Positions 1-8,741 of a stretch of DNA of 64,000 bases are shown here, piece after piece. Made by a program: the position numbers and the translations under genes. Origin of the DNA: Streptomyces aquilus. GTDB taxonomy: Bacteria; Actinomycetota; Actinomycetes; Streptomycetales; Streptomycetaceae. Position 1 is the first letter of the stretch; each line of letters starts with the position of its first letter. The notes below the pieces were generated by a model that ran no database searches, was not told the origin of the DNA, and saw only the letters and a program-made list of their open reading frames with translations. The DNA lies in the NCBI RefSeq assembly GCF_003955715.1, contig NZ_CP034463.1, positions 4,154,001-4,218,000 of the forward strand, given 5' to 3'.

Positions 1-23
1 GAGCACCAGGTCGTGGTCGTGGG

Positions 24-995
24 TCACTTCGCTGCCTTCTCCTGGGCGATCTGACGGGACATGATCGTGGTGAGTTCGTACGCCGTGTGGGACGCGGCCA
101 CCGACGTGATCTCCGCGTGATCGTACGCGGGGGCCACCTCGACGACGTCGGCCGAGACCAGGTTGCAGGAGGCCAGGCCGCGCAGGATCTCCAGGAGTTC
201 CCTGGACGTCATGCCGCCCGCCTCGGGCGTGCCCGTGCCGGGGGCGTGGGCCGGGTCCAGGCAGTCGATGTCGATGGAGATGTAGAGGGGGCGGTCGCCG
301 ATGCGCTGGCGCAGCTGGTCGGCGACCTCGTCGGCGCCGCGGCGGTAGATGTCCGCCGAGGTGACGATGCCGAAGCCCATCTTCTCGTCGTCGGTGAGGT
401 CCTGCTTGCCGTAGAGCGGGCCGCGCGTGCCGACGTGGGAGAGGGCGGACGTGTCGAGGATGCCTTCCTCGACCGCGCGCCGGAACGGCGTGCCGTGCGT
501 GTACTCGGCGCCGAAGTAGGTGTCCCAGGTGTCGAGGTGGGCGTCGAAGTGCAGCAGGGCGACCGGGCCGTGCTTCTTGGCGACCGAGCGCAGCAGCGGC
601 AGCGCGATGGTGTGGTCGCCGCCGAGGGTCATCAGGCGGGCGCCGGTGCCGAGCAGGTCGTCGGCCGCGGCCTCGATCGTCTCGACGGCCTCGTTGATGT
701 TGAACGGGTTCACCGCGATGTCCCCGCCGTCCGCGACCTGCGCGAGCGCGAACGGGGAGGCGTCCTGCGCCGGGTTGTAGGGGCGCAGGAGCCGGGACGC
801 CTCACGGATCGCGTTGCCGCCGAAGCGGGCGCCCGGCCGGTACGAGACGCCCGAGTCGAACGGCACGCCCACCACGGCGACGTCGGCGCGGCCGACCTCG
901 TCGAGGCGGGGCAGCCGGGCGAAGGTCGCGGGGCCGGCGTACCGCGGGATGCGGGAGGAGTCGACGGGGCCGCGGGGCGTCTCGTTGCTGCTCAT
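24..995 (-). CDS. speB: Agmatinase / ureohydrolase family protein
   Basis: The 323-residue protein is a complete ureohydrolase (arginase/agmatinase) that should hydrolyse a guanidino compound, probably agmatine, to urea and an amine in the cytoplasm. The manganese-binding motifs are all visible: GGDHT at residues 125-129, DAHLDT at 151-156 and SIDIDCLDP at 240-248, giving H128, D151, H153, D155, D242 and D244 as metal ligands. The start ATG has an AGAAGG Shine-Dalgarno about 10 nt upstream. It lies 57 nt downstream of a sodium/solute symporter on the same strand, so the pair probably imports and breaks down a guanidino or related nitrogen compound under the divergent PucR-type regulator. Guanidinobutyrase or guanidinopropionase activity cannot be excluded, because these enzymes share the same motifs. 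Confidence 0.9.
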   Translation of the reverse strand: MSSNETPRGPVDSSRIPRYAGPATFARLPRLDEVGRADVAVVGVPFDSGVSYRPGARFGGNAIREASRLLRPYNPAQDASPFALAQVADGGDIAVNPFNINEAVETIEAAADDLLGTGARLMTLGGDHTIALPLLRSVAKKHGPVALLHFDAHLDTWDTYFGAEYTHGTPFRRAVEEGILDTSALSHVGTRGPLYGKQDLTDDEKMGFGIVTSADIYRRGADEVADQLRQRIGDRPLYISIDIDCLDPAHAPGTGTPEAGGMTSRELLEILRGLASCNLVSADVVEVAPAYDHAEITSVAASHTAYELTTIMSRQIAQEKAAK

Positions 996-1024
996 GAGGT
1001 AATGCCTTCTTTCCTACGCTTCAT
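992..1024 (-). other. Possible 10-codon leader ORF overlapping the agmatinase start
   Basis: The short frame reads [10 protein letters not shown] and its stop overlaps the agmatinase ATG (TCATGA). It is rich in Lys/Arg and uses codons that are rare in a high-GC genome (CGT, AGG, AAA, GAA, ATT). No Shine-Dalgarno precedes its ATG, so translation is unproven. It could be a leader peptide that senses basic amino acids, or an accident of an AT-rich leader. Confidence 0.25.
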
Positions 1025-1052
1025 CGCGTATATGCGGAATGTGTTGTCGACT

Positions 1053-2510
1053 CTACTGGGGAGCCGGGACGGGTTCGGACACGAGTTCGGGGGCGCCCCG
1101 GCCGGCCAGCCGCTCGCGCCAGGCCGTGAGGACCGCCTCGTCGGTCGCGGGGGTCGCCAGGGACACCGCCACATAGGCGGCGAGGGAGAGCAGCAGGCCG
1201 TAGTAGACGGGCTCGTTGGCGAGGATGCCGTAGCCCGCCATCAGGCCGATGACCGCGAGGCCGCCGACGATCACGGAGGCGAGCGCGCCGTGGACGGTGC
1301 CGCGCTTCCACAGCAGACCGCCGAGGATCGGGACGAGGAGTCCGCCGACGAGCAGGTTGTACGCCACCGTCAGCGCCTCGACTACGTTGTTGAGGGCGAT
1401 CGCCGTGCCGATGACACCGACGCCCATGATGAGGATGAAGGCGCGGTTGCCCGCCACCTCGTCGCGCTCGCCGCCGGTGACCTTGCCCCGCAGGCGCGAC
1501 CAGATGTCGTTGTTGGCGACGGTGGCGCAGGCGATCAGCGCGCCGGAGGACGTCGACATCACGGCGGCGAGCGCGGCGGCCAGCACCAAGCCCCTCACGC
1601 CGACCGGGAGTTCGTCCTTGACGATGGTGGCGAAGGCGTCGTCGGCGCTGCCCAGCTTGGGATAGAGGACCTTGGCCGCCGTGCCGATGACGGCGCCGGC
1701 GAGGGCGTACACGAGGCAGTAGGTGCCCGCGACCGTGCCACCCCACTTGGCCGTCGTGTCGCTGCGGGCGGTGAAGACGCGCTGCCAGATGTCCTGACCG
1801 ATGAGCATGCCGAACGTATAGATCAGGACGTAGGTGAAGATCGTCTCGCCGCCGATGCCGAGCGGGTCGAAGTACGAGGTCGGCAGCTGGTCCCTCATCT
1901 CGCCGAAGCCGCCCGCCTTGACGACGGCGATCGGGAGCAGCAGGAGCAGGACGCCGACCGTCTTCACCACGAACTGGACCATGTCGGTGAGGGTGATCGA
2001 CCACATGCCGCCGAGCGTCGAGTACGCGACGACGATCGAGCCGCCGAGGACGATCGCGACGGTCCGGTTCATGTCGAAGAGGACGTCGAAGATCGTGGCG
2101 TAGGCGATGGTGGAGGTCACCGCGAGCATGAGGGTGTACGCCCACATGACGACGCCGGAGATGACGCCGGCCCGGCCGCCGTAGCGGAGGTCCAGCATCT
2201 CGGAGACGGTGTAGACCTTCAGGCGGGCGATGCGGGCCGAGAAGAAGACGCTCAGCGCCAGCAGACCGAGGCCGATGGTGAAGACCATCCACGCGCCGGA
2301 CAGCCCGTACTGGTAGCCGAGGCCGACGCCGCCGATCGTGGACGCGCCGCCGAGGACGATGGCGGCCATGGTGCCGGAGTACATGGCGGGGCCCAGACGA
2401 CGGCCCGCGACCAGGAACTCGCTCTTGGACCTGGCGCGGCGCATGCCCCACCAGCCCATGGCCAGCATGCCGAGCAGATAGACGACGATGACTGTGTAGT
2501 CGATGGCCAT
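1053..2510 (-). CDS. Sodium:solute symporter (SSS family)
   Basis: The 485-residue integral membrane protein begins MAIDYTVIVVYLLGMLAMGWWG and continues as about 13 hydrophobic segments, the usual size and pattern of SSS-family permeases. These import a solute with Na+ across the cytoplasmic membrane. The ATG at 2510 is chosen because AAGGAGG sits 6 nt upstream; the frame stays open further upstream, but that extension is basic and unlike the family. The gene precedes agmatinase in the same direction and diverges from a PucR-type regulator 131 bp away. The substrate is therefore probably a guanidino, purine-derived or similar nitrogen compound, but nothing in the sequence fixes it. Confidence 0.85.
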   Translation of the reverse strand: MAIDYTVIVVYLLGMLAMGWWGMRRARSKSEFLVAGRRLGPAMYSGTMAAIVLGGASTIGGVGLGYQYGLSGAWMVFTIGLGLLALSVFFSARIARLKVYTVSEMLDLRYGGRAGVISGVVMWAYTLMLAVTSTIAYATIFDVLFDMNRTVAIVLGGSIVVAYSTLGGMWSITLTDMVQFVVKTVGVLLLLLPIAVVKAGGFGEMRDQLPTSYFDPLGIGGETIFTYVLIYTFGMLIGQDIWQRVFTARSDTTAKWGGTVAGTYCLVYALAGAVIGTAAKVLYPKLGSADDAFATIVKDELPVGVRGLVLAAALAAVMSTSSGALIACATVANNDIWSRLRGKVTGGERDEVAGNRAFILIMGVGVIGTAIALNNVVEALTVAYNLLVGGLLVPILGGLLWKRGTVHGALASVIVGGLAVIGLMAGYGILANEPVYYGLLLSLAAYVAVSLATPATDEAVLTAWRERLAGRGAPELVSEPVPAPQ

Positions 2511-2641
2511 GGAGGGCCTCCTTCGCTCACGGTGTCGGTGTCGCCGGCGGGTGACGAGCACCGACAGTAGGTGGCTGGAAAGCGGCTGCGAAGTGTACGT
2601 TTCATCCATCGAGGCCGTTCGGAGTGAAGGAAACGCACACC

Positions 2642-4105
2642 ATGCCGGACCCGGCCGTCCCGCCCACCCCACCCGTCCCGCTGGCCGCGCTGCTGGCCCG
2701 CGAGGACCTCGCGCTGCGGCAGATCGCGGGCCCCGTGGACCCCGCCGCCGTCATCCACTGGGCGCACACCTCGGAGATGGCCGACCCGTACCCGTATCTG
2801 CTGGGCGGCGAGCTGCTGCTGACGGCGGGCGTGCACGTGCCGGAGGCGGCGGGGTCGGGGGCGTACTTCGACGACTACGTGTCCCGGATCGTCGCGGCGG
2901 GCGGGGCGGCGCTCGGGTTCGGTGTGGCGCCCGTGCACGACACGGTCCCGCGCGCCCTGGTGGAGGCCTGCGACGCGTACGAGCTCCCGCTCATCGAGGT
3001 CCCGCCGCAGACCACGTTCTCCGGGGTGGCCCGCGCGGTCTGGCAGCTCATGGCCCAGGCCCGCCTCGCCGAACTGCGCCGGGTGACGGAGGCCCAGCAG
3101 AGCCTCGCCGCCGCCGCGTCCCGCCCGGACCCGGTGCCGTCCGTGCTGCGGCAACTGGCCCAGCGGCTCGCCGGGCGGGCGGTGCTGTACGGGCCGGAGG
3201 GGACGGAGATCGCGAGCGCGGGGCGCGTGGTGCAGGACGCCGCCGGGGCCGCGCTGGCCGAGCTCGCCCAGGTCGTCCGCCCCTCCGGCCCCGGCACCCC
3301 CACCTCCGCCACCCACAGCACCGCCGGCACCCATCTCGCCGCCTACGCCCTCGGCGCCGGTCAGGGCTTCGTCCTCGGGGTGGCCGCTCCGGCCCGTGAG
3401 CCCGGCGACCACACCATCGCCTCGGTCGCCGCCGTCCTGCTCTCGCTCCTCACCGGCGAGCATCAGAGCGGCGCGGGAGCGGCCCGGTCCTCGGCGCTGG
3501 TACGGCTGCTGCTGGGCGCCTCGCCGGAGGAGGTCGCGGTGCTGCTGGGGGCCGGGAGGTGGGTCGTGGTGCACGCCCGCCCCGATGCGCAGACGCCGGA
3601 CGCCGTGGCGGCCTCGGCGCTCGGTGCCGCGCTCGGGTCGTCGTTGGTCGACCTCGCGAAGGACGTCGTACGGGTGCTCGTGCCCGCCGAGCGGGAGCCG
3701 GCCTCGCCGCAGCCCGGCTGGACCCTGGGCGTGAGCGCCGCCGTGGAACCGCGTGACTGGGTCGCCGCCGACACCCAGGCCGCCCGTGCCCTGGCCCGCG
3801 CCCGGGCCACCCGCGCCGCCCTCGTCCGGCATGACAGCCGCCCGCGCCTGGCCGCCCTGGTCGCGCCCGACGCCGCCGAGGCGCACTCCCGCGCCCTCCT
3901 CGCGCCGATCGCCGGCTCCCCCGCCCTGCTCGACACCCTGCGCACCTGGCTGTCCCTGCACGGCAGTTGGGACCGGACGGCGGTCGCCCTGGCCGTGCAC
4001 CGCAACACCGTGCGGCAGCGGGTCGCCAAGTGCGCGGCGCTGCTCGACGCCGACCTCGACGACCCCGACGTACGCATGGAGTTGTGGTTCGCCCTGCGTG
4101 AGTGA
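2642..4105 (+). CDS. PucR-family transcriptional regulator
   Basis: This 487-residue protein has the PucR layout: an N-terminal sensing domain (roughly residues 10-130, with the typical segment around WAHTSEMADPYPYLLGGELLLT), a central region, and a C-terminal helix-turn-helix at about residues 430-487 (LLDTLRTWLSLHGSWDRTA followed by LAVHRNTVRQRV). PucR proteins control nitrogen-compound catabolism genes. The ATG at 2642 has AAGGA 10 nt upstream; a GTG 18 nt earlier is an alternative. It is transcribed divergently from the symporter-agmatinase pair and is probably its regulator (inference from position). Confidence 0.85.
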   Translation: MPDPAVPPTPPVPLAALLAREDLALRQIAGPVDPAAVIHWAHTSEMADPYPYLLGGELLLTAGVHVPEAAGSGAYFDDYVSRIVAAGGAALGFGVAPVHDTVPRALVEACDAYELPLIEVPPQTTFSGVARAVWQLMAQARLAELRRVTEAQQSLAAAASRPDPVPSVLRQLAQRLAGRAVLYGPEGTEIASAGRVVQDAAGAALAELAQVVRPSGPGTPTSATHSTAGTHLAAYALGAGQGFVLGVAAPAREPGDHTIASVAAVLLSLLTGEHQSGAGAARSSALVRLLLGASPEEVAVLLGAGRWVVVHARPDAQTPDAVAASALGAALGSSLVDLAKDVVRVLVPAEREPASPQPGWTLGVSAAVEPRDWVAADTQAARALARARATRAALVRHDSRPRLAALVAPDAAEAHSRALLAPIAGSPALLDTLRTWLSLHGSWDRTAVALAVHRNTVRQRVAKCAALLDADLDDPDVRMELWFALRE

Positions 4106-4108
4106 CCC

Positions 4109-4129
4109 GTGTCCCAGCGTCCGGGACAC
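4109..4129. promoter_or_regulatory. Perfect 7-bp inverted repeat GTGTCCC-N7-GGGACAC
   Basis: The two arms (4109-4115 and 4123-4129) are exact inverted complements. The repeat begins 4 nt after the PucR-gene stop and lies about 40 bp before the next start. It has no T-tract, so it could be a weak terminator of the regulator gene or an operator upstream of the phosphatase gene. Confidence 0.4.
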
Positions 4130-4167
4130 CCCGCACGCGCACAGTCGCCTGCCTCACAATGGACCCC

Positions 4168-4959
4168 ATGCCGATACCCGGGACTCCCAGCCGCGCCGAG
4201 CTCGTCGACCACCTCGTACGGACCCGCATCGCGGGCGACGTCGCGACGCCCCGAGAGAACAACCTCTCCCACTACCGTCAGCTCGCGAACGGCAACCGCC
4301 ACTACTGGCTCGGCCTGGAGCTCGGCGACCGCTGGAGCGACGAGCAGGACGTGCTCGCGGTGATGGCGGAGCGGGTGGGTGTCAACGACGATCCCGAGTA
4401 CCGGTACGGCCAGGACACCATCGACCCCGAGCTGACGGTCGACGGGCTCGAGCGGATGGCGGCGCGGCTGCGGAAGGCGGCGGAGGGGCAGCAGCGGGTG
4501 CTGTTCGCCACCGGTCACCCGGGCGGGCTCCTGGAGGTCCACCACTCCACGGCCGCCGCGCTGCGGGCCGCCGGCTGCGAGATCGTCGTCATCCCGGAGG
4601 GGCTCCAGACGGAGGAGGGGTACGTCATGCAGTTCGCGGACGTGGCCGTCCTGGAGCACGGCGCCACGCTGTGGCACACCCACTCCGGCGATCCGATGAA
4701 GGCCATCCTGACGGGACTTGAGCGCGAGGGGCGTCCGCTGCCGGACCTGGTCGTCGCAGACCACGGGTGGGCGGGGTACGCCGGGCAGCACGGCGTGGAC
4801 TCCGTCGGGTACGCCGACTGCAACGACCCCGCCCTCTTCGTCGGCGAGGCGGAGGGCACCGTCCAGGTGACGGTCCCCCTCGACGACCACGTCGTCAGCC
4901 CGCGCCACTACGACCCGATGACGGCGTATCTGCTGGCGGAGGCGGGACTCCTCCCGTAG
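4168..4959 (+). CDS. Phosphatase-family protein conserved in actinobacteria
   Basis: The protein has 263 residues and begins MPIPGTPSRAELVDHLV. It contains His/Asp/Gly-rich blocks typical of a family annotated simply as phosphatase in Streptomyces: RENNLSHYRQL near the N-terminus, TGHPGGLLEVHHS in the middle, then LWHTHSGDPMKAI and DHGWAGYAGQHG. The catalytic assignment rests on remembered family annotation and is tentative. The ATG at 4168 is preferred because a -10-like CACAAT (4155-4160) ends 7 nt before it, the spacing of a leaderless transcript. An in-frame ATG at 4159 is the alternative. The gene ends 12 nt from the convergent cation efflux gene. Confidence 0.6.
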   Translation: MPIPGTPSRAELVDHLVRTRIAGDVATPRENNLSHYRQLANGNRHYWLGLELGDRWSDEQDVLAVMAERVGVNDDPEYRYGQDTIDPELTVDGLERMAARLRKAAEGQQRVLFATGHPGGLLEVHHSTAAALRAAGCEIVVIPEGLQTEEGYVMQFADVAVLEHGATLWHTHSGDPMKAILTGLEREGRPLPDLVVADHGWAGYAGQHGVDSVGYADCNDPALFVGEAEGTVQVTVPLDDHVVSPRHYDPMTAYLLAEAGLLP

Positions 4960-4971
4960 CCCCCTACACCT

Positions 4972-5946
4972 CTACGGCCAGGGGTTCAGCCCCTCCGTCC
5001 GCTGCTGCGCGTGTCCCGGCGTCGGGTCCAGGTACACCCTGGTCACGCCGGGGAACGCGGCCCGCAGCCGCAGTTCGGCCTGTTCGCAGGCCCACTCGAT
5101 CTGCGCCGCCGTCGACACGTCCCGGAAGTCGACCTTGGCGGCGACCAGCGCCTCCCGCGGCCCCTGGACCAGCGTCGTCAGCTCCAGTACGGCCTCGATG
5201 TGCTCCACCGCCACCAGCTCGGCCCTGATCCGCTCCCGCATGGGCTTGGGCAGCGGGCGGCCGATCAGCAGCTCGGCGTTGGACCGCCCGAGCACCCACG
5301 CCACGCACAGCAGCAACAGCCCGATGAGCAGCGAGGCGACCCCGTCCCACACGCCCGAGCCGGTGAGCTGCCCGCCGAGCAGCCCGCCCGCGGCGAGCAC
5401 CAGGCCGATCAGCGCGGCCGAGTCCTCCAGGACGACGGCCTTCACGGCGGTGTCGGGGGTGTTCCGGAGGTAGAGCCTGAACGGCGCCCGGAAGCGGGCC
5501 GCCTCGCCGCGCGCCTGCTTCAGTCCCGTCCGCAGCGAGTAGCCCTCCAGGAGGAAGGCGACGCCGAGGACGATGTAGGAGACGAGCGGGTCGCCGAGTT
5601 CCTCGCCTTCGACGAGGGTGTGGATGCCGTCGTAGAGGGAGAAGACCGCGCCGCCGACGAAGGTCGCGACGGCGGCCAGCATCGCCCAGATGTAGCGCTC
5701 GGGGCCGTAGCCGAGCGGATGGTCCTCGTCGGCGGGCTTCTCGCTGCGCTTCAGGGCGGTGAGCAGGAGCACCTCGGTGACGGTGTCGGCGACCGAGTGC
5801 GCGGCCTCGGAGAGCATCGCGCTGGAGCCGCTGATGACACCGGCGACCGCCTTGGCGAGGGCGATGCCGAGGTTGGCGACGGCGGCCACGATCACCGTGA
5901 AGGTGCTCTCGCCGCCGCCCTGTTCCGCTGTTTCCGCTTCCGTCAT
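4972..5946 (-). CDS. Cation diffusion facilitator (CDF) family transporter
   Basis: The 324-residue protein has six predicted membrane segments followed by a C-terminal cytoplasmic domain. Family landmarks are LSEAAHSVADTVTEV in helix 2 and DEDHPLGYGPERYIWAML after it, whose His and Asp residues form the metal site. The probable role is export of divalent metal (Zn, Co, Fe or Mn) from the cytoplasm in exchange for protons. The ATG at 5946 has a GAGGGG Shine-Dalgarno. It starts 5 nt after the TesB stop, so the two may be cotranscribed, although no functional link is obvious. Confidence 0.85.
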   Translation of the reverse strand: MTEAETAEQGGGESTFTVIVAAVANLGIALAKAVAGVISGSSAMLSEAAHSVADTVTEVLLLTALKRSEKPADEDHPLGYGPERYIWAMLAAVATFVGGAVFSLYDGIHTLVEGEELGDPLVSYIVLGVAFLLEGYSLRTGLKQARGEAARFRAPFRLYLRNTPDTAVKAVVLEDSAALIGLVLAAGGLLGGQLTGSGVWDGVASLLIGLLLLCVAWVLGRSNAELLIGRPLPKPMRERIRAELVAVEHIEAVLELTTLVQGPREALVAAKVDFRDVSTAAQIEWACEQAELRLRAAFPGVTRVYLDPTPGHAQQRTEGLNPWP

Positions 5947-5951
5947 GCCCC

Positions 5952-6824
5952 TCAGTGTTGCCGAGGAGCCCGGACCACGCCTTCCTGGATCACCGAGATG
6001 GCGAGCTGCCCGTCCTGCGTGTAGATGCGCGCCTGGCCGAGCCCGCGGCCGCCGTGCGCGGACGGCGACTCCTGGTCGTACAGGAGCCATTCGTCGGCGC
6101 GGAAGGGCCGGTGGAACCACATCGCGTGGTCGAGGGAGGCGCCGACGACGTCCCCGGTCGCCCAGCCGCCGCGGCCGTGCGCGAGCAGGATCGAGTCGAG
6201 GAGGGTCATGTCGGAGACGTAGGTGGCGAGGACGACGTGCAGGAGGGGGTCGTCGGAGAGCTTGCCGTTGGTGCGGAACCAGACCTGCGAGTGCGGCTCG
6301 CGCGGCTCGCCGAACCTCCCGTACGGCGGCTCGTCGACGTAGCGCAGGTCGATCGCCTCGCGGGCCTCCAGGAACTTCTCGATGACGTCCGGCGCGATGT
6401 GGTCGTAGCCGCGCAGCCGCTCCTGCGAGGTGGGGAGCGTGGCGGGGTCGGGGGCGGCCGGCATGGGGGCCTGGTGGTCGAAGCCTTCCTCGTGCTTCTG
6501 GAAGGACGCCGACAGGGCGAAGATCGGCTGGCCGTGCTGGACGGCGACGACCCGGCGGGCGGTGAAGGAGCGGCCGTCGTTCATGCGCTCGACCGTGTAG
6601 ACGATCGGCGCGCCCGGGTCCCCGGCGCGCAGGAAGTACGCGTGCAGGGAGTGGGCGAGACGGTCCTCGGGGACCGTGCGCCCGGCGGCGACGAGCGCCT
6701 GGGCCGCGACCTGACCGCCGAACACGCGCGGGACGATGGCGGGCCGGGACTGGCCGCGGAAGATGTTCTCCTCGATCTGCTCCAGGTCGAGCAGATCGAG
6801 GAGACCCTGTAGTGCCTGACTCAT
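5952..6824 (-). CDS. tesB: Acyl-CoA thioesterase II
   Basis: This 290-residue protein is a double-hotdog thioesterase that hydrolyses acyl-CoA to free acid and CoA. Diagnostic stretches are IFRGQSRPAIVPRVFGGQVA near residue 20, HSLHAYFLRAGDP in the first hotdog, and SLDHAMWFHRPFRADEWLLY in the second. The start ATG (6824) has no clear Shine-Dalgarno. It lies 35 nt downstream of an acyl-CoA dehydrogenase on the same strand, suggesting an acyl-CoA operon. Confidence 0.88.
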   Translation of the reverse strand: MSQALQGLLDLLDLEQIEENIFRGQSRPAIVPRVFGGQVAAQALVAAGRTVPEDRLAHSLHAYFLRAGDPGAPIVYTVERMNDGRSFTARRVVAVQHGQPIFALSASFQKHEEGFDHQAPMPAAPDPATLPTSQERLRGYDHIAPDVIEKFLEAREAIDLRYVDEPPYGRFGEPREPHSQVWFRTNGKLSDDPLLHVVLATYVSDMTLLDSILLAHGRGGWATGDVVGASLDHAMWFHRPFRADEWLLYDQESPSAHGGRGLGQARIYTQDGQLAISVIQEGVVRAPRQH

Positions 6825-6859
6825 GCAGTCATTTCTACTGGTCAGCGATTGCGGGGACC

Positions 6860-8017
6860 TTACAGGCCCATGTCCTTGGCGATGATCGTCTTCATGATCT
6901 CGTTCGTGCCGCCGTAGATCCGGTTGACGCGGTTGTCCGCGTACAGGCGGGCGATCGGGTACTCGTTCATGAAGCCGTAGCCGCCGTGCAGCTGGAGGCA
7001 GCGGTCGATGACGCGGTGCGCGACCTCGGTGCAGAACAGCTTCGCGGAGGCGGCCTCGGCCGGGGTCAGCTCGCCCGCGTCCAGCGCCTCGGTGGCGCGG
7101 TCGGCGACCGCCTCGGCGGCGTCGACCTCGGCCTTGCAGGCGGCCAGCTCGAACTTGGTGTTCTGGAAGGTGGCGACGGGCTTGCCGAAGACCGTGCGGT
7201 CCGTGACGTACTGCTGGGCGAACCGGACGGCGGCCTTGGCCTGGGCGTAGGCGCCGAAGGCGATGCCCCAGCGCTCGGACGCCAGGTTGTGGCCGAGGTA
7301 GTAGAAGCCCTTGTTCTCCTCGCCGAGCAGGTCCTCGACCGGAACCTTCACGTCGACGAACGCCAGCTCGGCGGTGTCGGAGGTGCGCAGACCGAGCTTG
7401 TCCAGCTTCCGCCCGATGGAGTAGCCCTCGGCCTTGGTGTCGACGGCGAAGAGGGAGATGCCGTGGCGGCGGTCCTCGGGGGTGGAGGAGGCGGTACGGG
7501 CGGCCACGATCACGCGGTCGGCGTGGACGCCGCCGGTGATGAAGGTCTTGGCGCCGTTGAGGACGTAGTGCGTGCCGTCCTCGCTCAGCTTGGCGGTGGT
7601 CTTCATGCCCGCGAGGTCGGAACCGGTGCCCGGCTCGGTCATCGCCAGCGCCCACATCTCCTCGGCGGAGACGAACTTGGGCAGGTAGCGCTTCTTCTGC
7701 TCGTCGGTGGCGAGCATCTTGATGTACGGCAGGGCGAGCAGCACGTGCACACCGGAGCCGCCGAAGTGGACGCCCGCGCGGGCGGTCTCCTCGTACATCA
7801 CGGCCTCGAACTTGTACGAGTCGATGCCGGCGCCGCCGAACTCCTCCGGCACGTTGATGCCGAACAGGCCCAGCTCGGCGAGCTTGTAGTAGAACTCGCG
7901 CGGCGCCTGACCGGCCGCGAACCACTCGTCGTAGACGGGGACGACCTCGGCCTCGATGAAGGCCCGGAGGGTCTCCCGGAACGCCTCGTGATCCTCGTTG
8001 AACACCGTACGGCGCAC
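6860..8017 (-). CDS. Acyl-CoA dehydrogenase
   Basis: From the GTG at 8017 the protein has 385 residues, the standard size for FAD-dependent acyl-CoA dehydrogenases, and begins MRRTVFNEDHEAFRETLRAF as most family members do. GGAGG lies 7 nt before this GTG. A longer frame from TTG at 8074 would run through a palindrome and is less likely. Motifs include the FAD-binding TEPGTGSDLAGM, the substrate-side RHGISLF, LQLHGGYGFMNEYPIARL and the C-terminal IYGGTNEIMKTIIAKDMGL. It probably oxidises a medium, long or branched acyl-CoA; the exact chain length cannot be read from sequence. The neighbouring tesB and TetR genes support acyl-CoA turnover. Confidence 0.9.
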   Translation of the reverse strand: MRRTVFNEDHEAFRETLRAFIEAEVVPVYDEWFAAGQAPREFYYKLAELGLFGINVPEEFGGAGIDSYKFEAVMYEETARAGVHFGGSGVHVLLALPYIKMLATDEQKKRYLPKFVSAEEMWALAMTEPGTGSDLAGMKTTAKLSEDGTHYVLNGAKTFITGGVHADRVIVAARTASSTPEDRRHGISLFAVDTKAEGYSIGRKLDKLGLRTSDTAELAFVDVKVPVEDLLGEENKGFYYLGHNLASERWGIAFGAYAQAKAAVRFAQQYVTDRTVFGKPVATFQNTKFELAACKAEVDAAEAVADRATEALDAGELTPAEAASAKLFCTEVAHRVIDRCLQLHGGYGFMNEYPIARLYADNRVNRIYGGTNEIMKTIIAKDMGL

Positions 8018-8047
8018 CGCCGCCACCTCCACCTGGCTCAGGGTCGC

Positions 8048-8074
8048 TTGTCTAAGCGCTTGCTCAGAAGACAA
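8048..8074. promoter_or_regulatory. Candidate TetR-type operator upstream of acyl-CoA dehydrogenase
   Basis: A nested palindrome has the core AAGCGCTT at 8054-8061 and outer arms TTGTCT (8048-8053) and AGACAA (8069-8074). It sits 30-57 bp upstream of the GTG start. The core resembles the remembered KstR2-type consensus AnCAAGnnCTTGnT. It differs from the GTTAAC-based sites at 8742-8786, so a different regulator may act here. Confidence 0.5.
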
Positions 8075-8126
8075 AGGTACCGGCCGGTAGGGAGGGCCGT
8101 CCAGGGGAACCCGTCCGTAACGCTCG

Positions 8127-8720
8127 TCACTCCCCCGCGGCTCCGAACGCCCCCCGGGCCATCCGGTGCAGCAGCCCCGCCGTGACCGCGCGGCCCGGCA
8201 GGGCCCCGGGGCGGCCCAGGTGCGGGGTCGAGTTCAGCAGGCCGAAGACCGAGTGGACGGCGGACCGGGCGGCGGGTTCCGCGAGGGCCGGGTACACCTC
8301 GCGGACGACCTCCACCCACAGCTCGACGTACTGCCGCTGAAGCTGGCGGACCAGCTTGCGGTCGCTGTCGCGGAGGCGGTCCAGCTCGCGGTCGTGCAAG
8401 GTGATCAAAGGCCGGTCGTCCAGGGCGAAGTCGATGTGGCCCTCGATGAGGGAGTCGAGGACGTCCGCCGCCGAGGAACCGTCCGCCTCGGCCAGCCGCC
8501 GCCTCGCGCCCCGCAGCAGCTGTTCGCTGATCCCCACCAGCAGCTCCGCCAGCATCGCGTCCTTGCCCGCGAAGTGCCGGTAGAGGCCGGGGCCGCTGAT
8601 GCCGACGGCGGCCCCTATCTCGTCCACGCCGACGCCGTGGAAGCCGCGCTCGGCGAAGAGTCGAGCGGCCTCCTTGAGGATCTGCTCGCGGCGGGTGGGG
8701 GCGTCGGTTCTGGTGGCCAT
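8127..8720 (-). CDS. TetR-family transcriptional regulator of acyl-CoA catabolism
   Basis: The 197-residue protein has an N-terminal TetR helix-turn-helix (about residues 12-58; LFAERGFHGVGVDEIGAAVG followed by ISGPGLYRHFAGKDAML) and an all-helical ligand-binding domain. It is divergent from the carboxylase operon. The 95-bp gap contains two GTTAAC-type palindromes, so it very probably represses that operon and itself, with an acyl-CoA as ligand (inference from position and from the wider family). Confidence 0.9.
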   Translation of the reverse strand: MATRTDAPTRREQILKEAARLFAERGFHGVGVDEIGAAVGISGPGLYRHFAGKDAMLAELLVGISEQLLRGARRRLAEADGSSAADVLDSLIEGHIDFALDDRPLITLHDRELDRLRDSDRKLVRQLQRQYVELWVEVVREVYPALAEPAARSAVHSVFGLLNSTPHLGRPGALPGRAVTAGLLHRMARGAFGAAGE

Positions 8721-8741
8721 GAAAGCAATTCTAGACAGGGA

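Noticed and set aside
87..2570. A very long plus-strand open frame opposite the agmatinase and symporter genes
   Set aside because: It is antisense to two clear genes and is rich in Arg/Gly/Ala/Val/Asp without any domain; such frames arise from GC-rich third positions.
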